DNA of 64,000 bases from NCBI GenBank assembly GCA_027306915.1, contig DAHUYW010000017.1, forward strand, positions 1-64,000, written 5' to 3'. The notes under the pieces were generated by a model. It had not been told where the DNA came from. It worked only from the letters and a program-made list of their open reading frames with translations, and searched no databases. The DNA is from Spirochaetales bacterium (lineage in GTDB: Bacteria; Spirochaetota; Spirochaetia; DAHUYW01). Made by a program: the position numbers and the translations under genes. Shown piece after piece: positions 7,370 through 17,077 of this stretch (position 1 is its first letter; every line of letters begins with the position of its first letter).

Positions 7370-10300
7370 TTACGGCGCGTCTCCCGCCTCGTCCATCACC
7401 CTTCGGGCGTCCACTAGGTCCGCGGTCTCAAACCCTTCGGTGAAGTCCCGGTAGATCGCTGCGAGTCGCTCGCGCGCCCGGTCCGCGTCGGGGCGGCCGC
7501 CACGCTGCTTCAGTCGGTACAAAGCGATGGCGGCCCGAAGCTGAAGCGAAGGCGAGGCCTGATGGCGCGCGGTCTTGAGCGCCCGCTGGAGCCAGCGCTC
7601 TGCATCGACCTCCGGCTCTCCGGCGTCGAGTCCGATATCCGCCCGCAGGCGGTTCAGCTCGGGCTCCCAGAGATGGGCGTCGCTGTTTCGGACCACCTCG
7701 AATCCCGTGTCGAGGGAGGCGAGCGCCTCCTCGAAACGGCCCGCTTTCCAGTGAAGCTCCGCGAGCATGGCTGCGTAGGCGATTCGAAAGGGCAGCCCGG
7801 GAGGCAGGATGCTCAGCGCCTCGCGGACGCTCTGGACCCCGCGATCCACCTCGCCCAGCATTCCGAGCGCCCACCCCTGTACGACGGGCCCGAAGCCCAT
7901 GTAGAGAGGGAAACGCTCTCGCCGGGCGACCTCCGTACACTCCTCCGCCCACGTAACGGCGCGCTCCGGCTCCCGCCTCATGAAGGCCACGAACGAGGCC
8001 ATGTAGAGCGCGAAGACCATTGTGAAGGGATGTGAGATCTCCCTCGAGCGGTCGACGGCCGAGGAGACCGTCTTAAGCGCCCGGTCCGGAAAACCGAGCC
8101 CCCACTCCGCCTCCGCCTTGAGGAGCAAGGCGCCGACTCCGGTGTCGTTGCCAAACTTCAGGAGATGCGTCCGATGCTCGCCCGGCTGGTAGAGGTCGGA
8201 GCCGCTTTCGGCGTGGAGAAGGACGCCCGGAAAATCTCCCATGGTGAAGAGAGTTTCGGCGAGCATCATATGGGCTCGGGAGGTGAGAATTGGATCATGG
8301 AGGCGGCGTCCGATTTCAATCATCTCCTCATCGACCTCGGAGGTCTTGCGATGCTCGCCACGGGAGAAATAGAGGCGGTGCAGCCCGAGGGTTACCTGGA
8401 AGAGCTGATCGGGGGTGGCGCTCTCCCTGCCGATCTCCCGCGCTCGCAGGTAGAGGTTCTCCACCTCGGCCGAGAAGTGGCCACGGATCAGCACGAGCGG
8501 CACCCCGAGTGCGATGAGAAAGTCGATCTCGCTGGGGCGCGCGTCCGGAGCCCGAAAATCGCTTCGAAGCAGCTCGAGCCCTCGCGACAGATGACTCACC
8601 GCAGCCTCGTTGGCGTAGAGACCTCCAGCCTTTACACCCGATCGGAAGTACTGCTCAATCGCCTTCTCGGCAACGCCGCCGAGGTCGTAATGGCGGGCGA
8701 GCTCTTCGCAGTACTCCTCAGGCGCTCCAGCAGACTTCTGTTCGTAAGCGCGCGCAACGTGCCGGTGCAGCTCCTCCCGTACCGACTGAGTCATGTCCTC
8801 GTAGACCGCCTCCTGCGCAAGCACATGCTTGAAGGAGTACTCGATCTCCGGGAGGGTTCGCTCGACGAAGAGAAGCTCGCGATCCTCCAGCTCGTCGAGG
8901 ACCGAAGTCAAGTCGCCGGAACTCATGGCCAGCTCGAGCAGGCGCTTGCGAAAGACCCGACCGATCACCGCCGCGCAGGCGAGCGTCTCCCGCTGCGGGG
9001 TCGTCAGCGCATGGTATCTGCCGAGAACGACGGCCTTGACGCCCTCGGGGACCGCACGTCCGGCTCCCTCCGGGCAGGGCCCGGCGGCGAGGGCGCCGGC
9101 AGCGGAGCCTCCAGTCGCCGGCCGGCTCGGCGGTAGATCGCCGGTGCCGGCCTCAAGCGACACCTGCGCAGCCGATTCTCCGCTGAGGGCTCGGACCACC
9201 TCCTCGAGGAAGTAGGGATTGCCCTGGCAACGATCAAGGATTTGCCGCCGCCTGCTCGCGGACAGCGTCGCGTCGGGGAGAAGCGCGTCGAGCATGCGCT
9301 CGCTTTCCTCGGACGTCATTTCCCGGAGACGAATCTCGAGTAGCTCGCCGGGACGCCGCCTTGCCGCTGCCGCCGCGAGATGGAGGCTTTTGTGCACAGG
9401 ATCGTTTCGGTACACGCAGGCAAGAAGGGCGGGAGAACCCCTCAGGAACACCATGAGAGCCTCGATGAGCTCGAGGGAGAGCTCATCCGCCCAGTGGAGG
9501 TCCTCGAAGACGAGCACGAGTGGTGCCACCGAGGCGATCGCGCGAAATAGGCTCTGGATCGCGGCGAAGATCCGCTCCTTCATTTGTCGCGGCTGCACCT
9601 CGTGACCGCCTGGTGCGTCGCCCGGTGACATTTTGGCGAGGCCGCTCAAGACAGCCGCCATTTTGGAGGCCTCTTCGTCTTCGAGGCGACCGTCTCGAGC
9701 CATTCCCGCGAGGATCTGCTCGAGGGGACCGCGCTGTGTGACGAGCGCCCGGAGCGCATCAACAATGGGCCAATAGCCGACCGCAATCGTCGGGGCAAGA
9801 CAGCGCCCCTCAAGCCAGAGCGGCTTGGGATCGGCGAGCGCGTTCGCGGCGCAGTCATGCAGCTCGGCTATGAGGCGGGACTTCCCGATTCCAGCCTCTC
9901 CGGTGACGATGACGACCTGTCCCCGCCCGTCGGCGGACTTCTCATAGGCGGCGATGAGCTTCTGCAGCTCCTCCTCGCGGCCCACCAGCGGCGGACGGGT
10001 CCCTTCGATTCCGCGGGTCTTCCTCGAAAGCGGGGCAAGCCCGCGGACCGAGTAAACGGTCGGCTGCAAAGTCGCGCTCACCTCCTGCGCCGGAGGCTCA
10101 CCGAAGGAGAAGACCTCCCGCGTTAGCCGATAGGTACTCTCGGAGATGAGAGGCTCTCCGGGCGCAGAGCGCTCGGCGAGGAGGGTGGCGAGAAGCACCG
10201 CCCGGCCGCTCGGTCGAGGCTGCTCGGAGCTGCCCTCAGAGGCGGACAAGCCGAATGCCGGGCCGGTGGCGATGCCGATCTTTGCCGCGAAGCCGGCCGA

Positions 10301-11440
10301 GGCGGCTCCCTCTGCGATCTCGAGCGCCGCCCGGACGGCGAGCTCCGGGTTACTCTCGGTGAGGATTCGATCCGAGAACGACGCGATTTCTTCAATCCCC
10401 GATGCGTGGAGGATGCGGCCGCGGTACTTGGCAATCCCCTCAGCGAAGAGGCGCGGGAACGCCTTCTCGACCTCGGCGGGCGGATCCGAACGACGCGCGG
10501 GTCGTGCCACCACCACGGTCGCCTCAGCCCCTTCAGTCTCTGCCGGCTCCTGTCGCAGCGGCCGAAACGCGCTCTCCGACCCGCCGGCGACCGGTGATGA
10601 TCGGTCAGTCGCTCGCCGGAGTGCGGTCGGCGCGGGAGCATTTTCCACGGGTACGTCATCGAACGCAGGCAGGTCGGGTGTATGGCCCCTCCTGATGCTT
10701 TCCGCAAGGAACCCGATTTCCTCTCCGGGGAGGCTCTCCATCTCCCGTCGGAGGAGCGCGGTGCACTCTTCGAACTGTCGCAGGGCTGCCGACCGGTTGC
10801 CCGCCCAAGCATAGTGCTGCATGAGCCTTTGGTGAGCCGATTCGTCGAGGGGATCCAGCTCGAGGCGTCTTCGTGCGCAGGCGAGCGCGTTCTCGTGATC
10901 GCCTGCCGCCGCAAGGCAGAGCGCCAGTCGATCGAGGGTCGACGCGTGCTGGAGCCGGAAGTCCTCGGTCAGGAAGAACTGCCAGTCATCGAAGGCGAGG
11001 CTGTCTTTGAGGGTGAAGCCGAGCAGGAAGTCCCCCCGGAAGAGACGGGCTGCCTCGTTGAGCGGCACCAGGCAGCCGCGGCAGACCCCCAGCGTCCCGT
11101 GCCGGTGTCCCGCGCTTTGGGCGAGGAGCTCTCGCATGCGGGCGACGTCGACCCATACGTCGGCGGTTCGACATAGGCCGATCTTTTCCCGCTCGATCGA
11201 AAGCCAATCGGCTTTCATCTCTCTGCGGAGGGTGGAAAGAGTTCTTCGAAGGGCTGCCTGGCCCTGGCTTCGCCCGTACTTGGCCCACAGGAGGGTGACC
11301 GCAGCGTCGCGACTTACGGCCTCGTCGGTGACGGCGAGGTAGGCGAGCAGGGCAATTGCTTTTCGAGTGTCGAGGCCCACGGATTGCCCGTCAATCTCGA
11401 TACGGGGAGGCCCCAGGAACGACAAGCTGAGTCGAGCCAT
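7370..11440 (-). CDS. SARP-family regulator: BTAD, degenerate cyclase-like, STAND-type ATPase and TPR domains
   Basis: 1356 residues. Residues 1-260: winged-helix start (LSLSFLGPPRIEIDGQSV) plus bacterial transcriptional activator (BTAD) domain. About 330-490: resembles a class III nucleotide cyclase (KIGIATGPAFGL), but the metal-binding GDG loop is replaced (HASGIEEIASF), so it should not make cyclic nucleotide. About 500-830: ATPase with Walker A GEAGIGKSRL and Walker B LVLVFEDLHWAD. The rest is TPR-like helices. The ATG at 11440 has GAGAGGTG 10 bases upstream and is preferred over the GTG at 11461. A TATACT -10 box lies at 11463-11468. Divergent from the thioesterase gene. Ligand and targets unknown. 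Confidence 0.85.
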   Translation of the reverse strand: MARLSLSFLGPPRIEIDGQSVGLDTRKAIALLAYLAVTDEAVSRDAAVTLLWAKYGRSQGQAALRRTLSTLRREMKADWLSIEREKIGLCRTADVWVDVARMRELLAQSAGHRHGTLGVCRGCLVPLNEAARLFRGDFLLGFTLKDSLAFDDWQFFLTEDFRLQHASTLDRLALCLAAAGDHENALACARRRLELDPLDESAHQRLMQHYAWAGNRSAALRQFEECTALLRREMESLPGEEIGFLAESIRRGHTPDLPAFDDVPVENAPAPTALRRATDRSSPVAGGSESAFRPLRQEPAETEGAEATVVVARPARRSDPPAEVEKAFPRLFAEGIAKYRGRILHASGIEEIASFSDRILTESNPELAVRAALEIAEGAASAGFAAKIGIATGPAFGLSASEGSSEQPRPSGRAVLLATLLAERSAPGEPLISESTYRLTREVFSFGEPPAQEVSATLQPTVYSVRGLAPLSRKTRGIEGTRPPLVGREEELQKLIAAYEKSADGRGQVVIVTGEAGIGKSRLIAELHDCAANALADPKPLWLEGRCLAPTIAVGYWPIVDALRALVTQRGPLEQILAGMARDGRLEDEEASKMAAVLSGLAKMSPGDAPGGHEVQPRQMKERIFAAIQSLFRAIASVAPLVLVFEDLHWADELSLELIEALMVFLRGSPALLACVYRNDPVHKSLHLAAAAARRRPGELLEIRLREMTSEESERMLDALLPDATLSASRRRQILDRCQGNPYFLEEVVRALSGESAAQVSLEAGTGDLPPSRPATGGSAAGALAAGPCPEGAGRAVPEGVKAVVLGRYHALTTPQRETLACAAVIGRVFRKRLLELAMSSGDLTSVLDELEDRELLFVERTLPEIEYSFKHVLAQEAVYEDMTQSVREELHRHVARAYEQKSAGAPEEYCEELARHYDLGGVAEKAIEQYFRSGVKAGGLYANEAAVSHLSRGLELLRSDFRAPDARPSEIDFLIALGVPLVLIRGHFSAEVENLYLRAREIGRESATPDQLFQVTLGLHRLYFSRGEHRKTSEVDEEMIEIGRRLHDPILTSRAHMMLAETLFTMGDFPGVLLHAESGSDLYQPGEHRTHLLKFGNDTGVGALLLKAEAEWGLGFPDRALKTVSSAVDRSREISHPFTMVFALYMASFVAFMRREPERAVTWAEECTEVARRERFPLYMGFGPVVQGWALGMLGEVDRGVQSVREALSILPPGLPFRIAYAAMLAELHWKAGRFEEALASLDTGFEVVRNSDAHLWEPELNRLRADIGLDAGEPEVDAERWLQRALKTARHQASPSLQLRAAIALYRLKQRGGRPDADRARERLAAIYRDFTEGFETADLVDARRVMDEAGDAP

Positions 11441-11690
11441 GGGGATGTGCACCTCTCGCACAAGTATAAAGCGTTCCCGACGGGGTGGGGTGAAAAAAAA
11501 GAGGGGCTGGACTTGAAGCTCGGCGCTCGCGCGGGCAAGTGCCGGTGGCGGGCAGCGCGCCTGGGTCCCTCCCTCCGGCGCGTCCGGAACGGCCCGCCGA
11601 AGACCGCTCGAGGGGGCGCCTGACGGGAGGGCGACTTGACGCCCCTCCCGATCTCCCGCAGCATGGCGGAACGCGGCCGCAAGGTGACCG

Positions 11691-12134
11691 ATGGGGTGCG
11701 CGGACGGGGAAGCGGTGGAAGGAGCGACACATCAACACGAAACCGAGCTTGAGGTGCGGGACTACGAGTGCGACCTGCAGGGGGTCGTGAACAATGCGAT
11801 CTACCTGCACTATCTCGAGCACGCGAGGCACCGGTGGCTCGAGGAGGTCGGCCTTGATTTCGCCGCGCTGCATGCAGAGGGAATCGACCTCGTGGCGGTA
11901 CGGATCGAGATCGACTACAAGTATCCCCTGCGAAGCCGCGACCGCTTCGTGGTGCGCTCAGAGCTGCGGCGGGAGGGCAGGCTGAAGATCATCATCCACC
12001 AGGAGATCCGGCTCCTTTCCGACGACCGCCTCGTCGCGCAGGCGAAGGTCGTCGTCGCCTGCCTCCGGAACGGGCGCCCCTCCGCTCCGGAGCAGGTTTT
12101 CAGCGTTTTCGATCGAATCGCCCAAAAAGAGTGA
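11691..12134 (+). CDS. 4HBT-family acyl-CoA thioesterase
   Basis: 147 residues. The hot-dog fold signature is clear: VRDYECDLQGVVNNAIYLHY, with the catalytic aspartate position occupied within YECDLQGVVNN, then EHARHRWLEE. This is the YbgC/FadM branch, which hydrolyses acyl-CoA or acyl-ACP thioesters in the cytoplasm. The start is not certain: a GTG at 11712 is also possible, and a GGAAGGAG at 11713-11720 is not followed by a standard start codon. Its end lies 16 bases before the second GTAACG cassette. Confidence 0.8.
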   Translation: MGCADGEAVEGATHQHETELEVRDYECDLQGVVNNAIYLHYLEHARHRWLEEVGLDFAALHAEGIDLVAVRIEIDYKYPLRSRDRFVVRSELRREGRLKIIIHQEIRLLSDDRLVAQAKVVVACLRNGRPSAPEQVFSVFDRIAQKE

Positions 12135-12150
12135 GGCTTCAGAGCATTCA

Positions 12151-12206
12151 GTAACGCCCACCGTAACGAAAGTCGTAACGCTGACGTTACGCGCAAGAGC
12201 TATACA
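12151..12206 (+). promoter_or_regulatory. GTAACG-repeat operator, copy B, with -10 box
   Basis: Near-copy of the 2082-2124 cassette (39 of 43 positions), with the same three GTAACG units at a 12-bp period and the GTAACG-N4-CGTTAC palindrome. TATACA at 12201-12206 on the plus strand would be the -10 element, with its -35 region inside the cassette. Promoter output would run into 12221, where only a short ORF and then the converging end of the activase gene are found, so the original target appears to be lost or very small. Confidence 0.55.
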
Positions 12207-12220
12207 TAAGGTCTACTTCG

Positions 12221-12376
12221 ATGGATGCGAAGGGACGAATCCTTACCATCGACCTCGGGGCCGAAGGTCGCGCTCTTCACTATGGCGGGAGAGCTTATCG
12301 ACTCGGAGCTCGAGCCGATCATGAATGCCATCCACGGGCCCGGTCGGCGCCCGCGCGTCTCGGAAAGGCGAGATAG
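12221..12376 (+). CDS. 51-codon ORF downstream of operator B
   Basis: ATG at 12221 lies 15 bases after the TATACA box and has no Shine-Dalgarno, so it would be nearly leaderless. The product starts MDAKGRILTIDLGAEGRAL and loses coding character after about 25 codons; it ends at TAG 12374-12376, overlapping the last 58 bases of the converging activase gene. The first residues faintly recall the N-terminus of aldehyde:ferredoxin oxidoreductases, but this is weak. It may be the remnant of a gene once driven by the operator. Confidence 0.25.
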   Translation: MDAKGRILTIDLGAEGRALHYGGRAYRLGARADHECHPRARSAPARLGKAR

Positions 12377-15300
12377 GGAACGACGAGCTCGTTTTTCTTT
12401 TCGGCGGTCCCGTCGTAGGTGAGGGTCACGATCGGAACTCCGGTGACGCGCTCGATTCTCCTCGCCATCGCCTCGGTGACCAGCGACGGGCAGCAGAAGG
12501 CGGGGCTGGTCTGAACGAAGAGCGAGATGTCCGGATGAGCGCGCAGAATGTGGAAGATCTTGAGAATGTTGTCATAGGACTCCCCCTCCTGCTCGATGCG
12601 GACGTGCAGGGTATCGAGATGCTCCACGGTGCTGGCGGAGCACTCGGCGGCGCTCGGGAGCGGGTAGCCGTCGAGCAGCCCGGCGAAGCGCTTCTCGAGA
12701 AGCTCGATCGCAATGAGAAGGGATCGATACTCGAGAAGGGTAAGGATCTTGCCCTCCCGGCGCCAAGCCGTGAAGTAGGCACCCGAAATGATCTTCAGAT
12801 ATTCATTGTAGGGGGTGGTGACCACCTCGCCGCCCGCGGCCTCGATGGTGTGGATGAGATCGTCGTTCATCACCTCATTGTCGCGCACGTAGAGATCTCC
12901 GAAGATCGCAACCTTGGGTCGGGGCGATTCCCTTCGGGCAATGGCGGAAAAGTGCTCGACGACGCCGGCCAGGGTCTCATCGAGGGGACGCCTGCCCTCG
13001 AACGCGACCTCGAGGGCGACGGTCGATTCGGCGATTGCGCGGTCGGTCTCCCCTGCGATCTGCTCATAGGGACGGATTCGGCATCCGAGCCTGCGGAGCA
13101 TTCCCCCGGCGAGATAGGCGAAGTAGGCGCGCACTCCGGCGAGCGGCGATATCTCGAGGTGCGACAGATCGCCGGCGTACACCCCCGCTTGCTCCATTCC
13201 TCCGCCATAGGCCTGGAGGAGCGACTTGATGTAGTAGGGGAAGAGAGTGAGGTTGCAAGCCCCGTCGGAACGGATCATCCAGAGCAGCGCTCGAGCGGGA
13301 TCGAGCCTCTCTGCGCGAACGTAGTCCACGAACTCCTGGACGATGATATTGAGGGGAATGCACTGGCCGGTGTTCCTTCGCATGGCGGCTCGTATCTTTC
13401 CCTCGTCTTCGACGAGAATTCGGGCGTCGATTCCCTCTCTGCGAAGGTTGGCCGCGAGAAAACGGCAGGTGATCGGATCCCAATTGGGGAAGAGGAGAGT
13501 CCGCCCGTCTATCCTTCGCTCGATGTGCGGCGCGATGGACAGGGCGCGCCCGGTCGGCGGAAGCGCAGCCGCAGCGCTCGGAGCTCCCGCCGCAGGATGT
13601 GTGGCCGCAACTGCCTCGCTCGCCTGCGCCGGTTGCGCCGCGAGCGCGCGCTCCATCCTGTAGTGGTTGCGGAACGAGCGAATGCCTGCCTCGATCCGCG
13701 TTTCGTAGCCGACCGTCGAGTCGTGCTCGTCAAGCTGCAGGATGAGGTAGGGTTTGCCGGCCCCATCGAGGATGCGCTTGAAGTACTCGATCGCGAAGGA
13801 GTCGGGCGAGCACTTGAACGAGGTGATGAGGACCGGATAGAGGCCGGATATGCGCGTGCACTTCTCGGCCGCAGCGATGATCTCGCCCGCGTAATGCCAG
13901 TGAAAGGCACGGGAGAGCCTCGCCACATCGGAGCGTGGCGCACCGGAGGCCTGGCCTTCGGGGAGCATGTCCTGGTAGCAGGTCCTGATTCCGAGCTTCG
14001 CGAAGATCTGCGGGATTCCCTTGTTCATCTCGGGGGCGAGCGCCGCATAGGGCCGACCGACGAGCGCTACGACGATCTCGCCGTCCGGTTGGAGGCGGTT
14101 GAAAAAGAGCCGCTTGAGCTCCGCTCGAATCGTTGCGTTCGATCGTTCGGCACGATCATAGGCGCGGGACACGTGGGCGAAGGAGAGCTCATCGCCCAGC
14201 GCCGGCCGGAGCGCCCTGAGGAGCTCGCGCTTCGTCTGACGGACGGTGTCGCAACTGCGGATGAGGGGCGAGACGAGACGAGCCCTCCCCTCGGCAAGAT
14301 TCGCGGCGAGACTCGCACCGTACTGAGAATAGTAGCAGTACTTCTGGGGCCTCCCGCCTTTCGGCGCACCGTCGAGTCGCCGGATGCGGGTTGGGCGTGG
14401 TCCGATCCAGACCGGGAAGAAGATGAAGCGTTCGGTCGCCGCAAGCGCGTCGATGTGGGCGTGGAAGGCGGCCATGGGCGCGCAGAACTCCGCGCCGGCG
14501 ATCGCCTTCCCCCGACCGACCGCGTCGTCCCCGGCGGCGCTCGCCGTAGCCGAAACGCCGAGCTCCGCGAAGAAGCGGCGCCAGAAGGGAATCTCTTCCT
14601 CCATCATGAGCGCGGCGGGGATGCCGATGCTCCTGCCGGGCCAAACGGACGGGTTTTCGTCGATGGGCAAGCGGGGGCGTGCCCGACTATCGGAGCCGAC
14701 GGGCAAGCCGCCTGCTGCCCCGGTCACGTGGTCGACGATCTTTTGCCGCTCCGCGATCAGATCCACACTGCCCGGCTGTCGCACGAAGCGTCGATCCTTG
14801 TACTCGCGCCCGCAGGCGAAGCCGAAGCCGACCCTCTCTCCGCCGACCGTCGCCACTCGGATGCGGCAGCGGTTGGTGCAGAGGGTACAGCCTTCGATCT
14901 CGACCGGAAGCTTTTCTCTCCATAGGTCGAGCCCGCGAAAATGCGAGCTCTCCACCGGTGCGTCGCGCAGGCTCAGCGCTACTCCGAGCGCTCCGGTGAG
15001 GTGGCAGTAGGGGGAGACGAAGAGCGTTTTACCCAAGCGTGCTTCAAACGCCGCGACGAGCGCCCGATTCTTGGCGGTAGCGCCCTGGAAGCAGATGTGG
15101 GAGCCTATGCTTCCTTCCGTCGCTACCTTGAGCAGGTAGTTCTCGCGCACGCCGACGACCGCCGCCGCGAGCATCTCCGGGATCGAAGAGCCGGCATGCA
15201 TACAGCGGCTCAAATCCCGCTCCATGAAGACCGTGCAGCGATCGCTTGTAAGCGGAGCGCGCACCCCGTCCGTAAGCGCGTCGTACGCCTCGAGCGGCGC

Positions 15301-16794
15301 TCCAAGCTTCGCCGCCTGCTCCTCGAGGAAGCTCCCCGTCCCGGCGGCGCAGACCGTGTTCATCTGGGAGAAGGTGACGAGCCCATCGCGCATCAGAGTG
15401 AACTTGGCGTCCTGGCCTCCAATCTCGATAATCGTGTCGACCTGCGGATCGAGGGCGTAGGCCGCCCGAGCGTGCGCTGATATCTCGTCAAGGACGAGAT
15501 CTGCGCCGACAACCTTGCCCACAAACTTTCGGCCTGCGCCCGTGGTGCCGACCCCGGCGAGCTGCACCGCAAAGGAGCGCTCCAGGGAAACTGTCTGGAG
15601 CGCATGAAACAGGCAGCGCACAGCGCGCAGGGGTTGTCCCGCGGTCCGGGTGTAGAGGCCGATCATCATCCGTCCTTCCGCGTCGATAAGTGCCGCCTTG
15701 GTGCTTGTCGATCCGATGTCGATCCCGAGAATGCCTTTCATCGTCGCGCCTGGATCGGTGCGCTCGTAGATGTCGACCTCCACCGGAATGTCGGGAGCGA
15801 TCTCAGACGCGCAATGCAGGAGGTGCTCGGTGTCTCCGGCTTGCGGCTTCCTCGCCGAATCGATGTGAATGATCTCCCCCGACCACTGGTGGCGCGCAGT
15901 TTCGTCGGCCAAGAGGTCACGGAGGTCCATCACCCGGCCGTGGGCGGGCTGCGCAGCGGAAGGGGCGGCGCGTGACAGCGGATCGCTGGCGAGGATGAGG
16001 CCGCCGATCTCGCCGTACAGCTCGGCGAGACTGGCGCCGAGGGCGCCGTAAAGATGAGCGCAGTCGTCCACGAGGAAGGGGAGTCCGCACAGCTCACCGA
16101 GCCGTGTCGCGACGGCGCGATTCAGGGCGACGCCTCCGGCAAAAACAACGGGGCCGGGCACCTCCGCCCCTCCCACGACGACGTCGTGGATATTGCGGGC
16201 GAGGCCCAGGCAAAGCCCGTCGCAGATCTCCGGAAGCGAATACCCTTCCGATTGAGCGTGGATTATGTCGCTCTTGGCAAAGACGGCACAGCGAGAGGCG
16301 ATGGCCGGCGCGGGCCCGCCGCTGGAAAGTGCGAGCTCGGCGAGAGTTTCCGGACCGGGAAGCCCGAGGCGCGCCGCCTGCTGATCGAGGAAGCTTCCGC
16401 TACCCGCGGCGCACGAGCTGCTCGAACGGAGGTCGCGGTAGCTTCCGTCCTCGTTGAAGCGGATGAGCCCGAACCGCTCGCCGCCGACAAAGAGCAGCGA
16501 GCGCGCCTCCGGATGGAGCGCGCGGGCGGCGGCGATCAGCGCCACCCGCCCGTCGGTTCGCGCCGGCGCATGGATGAAGGAAGGGGTGGAAGAAGTGGCG
16601 CGGACGCCGATGCGATCGGGGAGGCCGAGCTTCGCAACGCCCACTTCGATCGTTTGTCGAATCCTCCCGTGGTGGAAGGCATAGAACGAGCGGGCGAGGC
16701 GGCCGGCGCCATCCACTACCGCGAGAGCGACCGAGACGGAGCCCACGTCGATGCCGAGAACAAGCTCTGTGGCGCCGCGACTCGGTCCTACCAT
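12319..16794 (-). CDS. 2-hydroxyacyl-CoA dehydratase activase-like fusion protein
   Basis: 1491 residues. Two ASKHA (BadF/HgdC-type) ATPase domains occur in tandem: the first begins VLGIDVGSVSVALAVVD, the second MKGILGIDIGSTSTKAAL at about residue 350. Each has the cysteine pair that holds a bridging [4Fe-4S] cluster in HgdC: CAAGSGSFLDQQ with SRCAVF, and CAAGTGSFLEEQ with DRCTVF. A cysteine-rich linker (CTLCTNRC, later CGREYKDR) follows, then a long region of the DUF2229 and dehydratase-component type (GAEFCAPMAAF, SFKCSPDSF, NTGQCIPLN). Known relatives are multidomain proteins of anaerobes; function is undefined. No separate HgdA/HgdB dehydratase genes are nearby. The 283 bases upstream hold no gene. 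Confidence 0.85.
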   Translation of the reverse strand: MVGPSRGATELVLGIDVGSVSVALAVVDGAGRLARSFYAFHHGRIRQTIEVGVAKLGLPDRIGVRATSSTPSFIHAPARTDGRVALIAAARALHPEARSLLFVGGERFGLIRFNEDGSYRDLRSSSSCAAGSGSFLDQQAARLGLPGPETLAELALSSGGPAPAIASRCAVFAKSDIIHAQSEGYSLPEICDGLCLGLARNIHDVVVGGAEVPGPVVFAGGVALNRAVATRLGELCGLPFLVDDCAHLYGALGASLAELYGEIGGLILASDPLSRAAPSAAQPAHGRVMDLRDLLADETARHQWSGEIIHIDSARKPQAGDTEHLLHCASEIAPDIPVEVDIYERTDPGATMKGILGIDIGSTSTKAALIDAEGRMMIGLYTRTAGQPLRAVRCLFHALQTVSLERSFAVQLAGVGTTGAGRKFVGKVVGADLVLDEISAHARAAYALDPQVDTIIEIGGQDAKFTLMRDGLVTFSQMNTVCAAGTGSFLEEQAAKLGAPLEAYDALTDGVRAPLTSDRCTVFMERDLSRCMHAGSSIPEMLAAAVVGVRENYLLKVATEGSIGSHICFQGATAKNRALVAAFEARLGKTLFVSPYCHLTGALGVALSLRDAPVESSHFRGLDLWREKLPVEIEGCTLCTNRCRIRVATVGGERVGFGFACGREYKDRRFVRQPGSVDLIAERQKIVDHVTGAAGGLPVGSDSRARPRLPIDENPSVWPGRSIGIPAALMMEEEIPFWRRFFAELGVSATASAAGDDAVGRGKAIAGAEFCAPMAAFHAHIDALAATERFIFFPVWIGPRPTRIRRLDGAPKGGRPQKYCYYSQYGASLAANLAEGRARLVSPLIRSCDTVRQTKRELLRALRPALGDELSFAHVSRAYDRAERSNATIRAELKRLFFNRLQPDGEIVVALVGRPYAALAPEMNKGIPQIFAKLGIRTCYQDMLPEGQASGAPRSDVARLSRAFHWHYAGEIIAAAEKCTRISGLYPVLITSFKCSPDSFAIEYFKRILDGAGKPYLILQLDEHDSTVGYETRIEAGIRSFRNHYRMERALAAQPAQASEAVAATHPAAGAPSAAAALPPTGRALSIAPHIERRIDGRTLLFPNWDPITCRFLAANLRREGIDARILVEDEGKIRAAMRRNTGQCIPLNIIVQEFVDYVRAERLDPARALLWMIRSDGACNLTLFPYYIKSLLQAYGGGMEQAGVYAGDLSHLEISPLAGVRAYFAYLAGGMLRRLGCRIRPYEQIAGETDRAIAESTVALEVAFEGRRPLDETLAGVVEHFSAIARRESPRPKVAIFGDLYVRDNEVMNDDLIHTIEAAGGEVVTTPYNEYLKIISGAYFTAWRREGKILTLLEYRSLLIAIELLEKRFAGLLDGYPLPSAAECSASTVEHLDTLHVRIEQEGESYDNILKIFHILRAHPDISLFVQTSPAFCCPSLVTEAMARRIERVTGVPIVTLTYDGTAEKKNELVVPYLAFPRRAGADRARGWHS

Positions 16795-17077
16795 AGCGGC
16801 CGACGCGCCGAGGACTCCGAGAGGATTCCCTCGGCAGCTCCATGAGCCGACGCCGCAAAGCGCCCCTTTGATTTCAGTCGACGATGCGGCTGCGTGTATC
16901 CGAAACGGACAGGCAAGGCTCTTGGTATCCTGGAATGCGGCATGGCTGCCTCCACGATCGGGTCGCGAACGAGGGTTCAGCGAAAGCCGGGTTCAGTATA
17001 CACCGGAAGCGGTTAGTCGGCTGGATTTTTCCTTTTTCGGGCAGGCGCCTGCGGACGGGGCGCTGCGGGGCCCGCGG

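Noticed and set aside
12325..14925. 866-codon plus-strand open frame opposite the activase gene
   Set aside because: Antisense to a well-supported gene, with a composition typical of a reversed GC-rich gene.
16795..17077. Riboswitch or promoter upstream of the activase gene
   Set aside because: A TATACT is present on the minus strand at 16995-17000, but it has no matching -35 and no conserved leader structure was recognisable.
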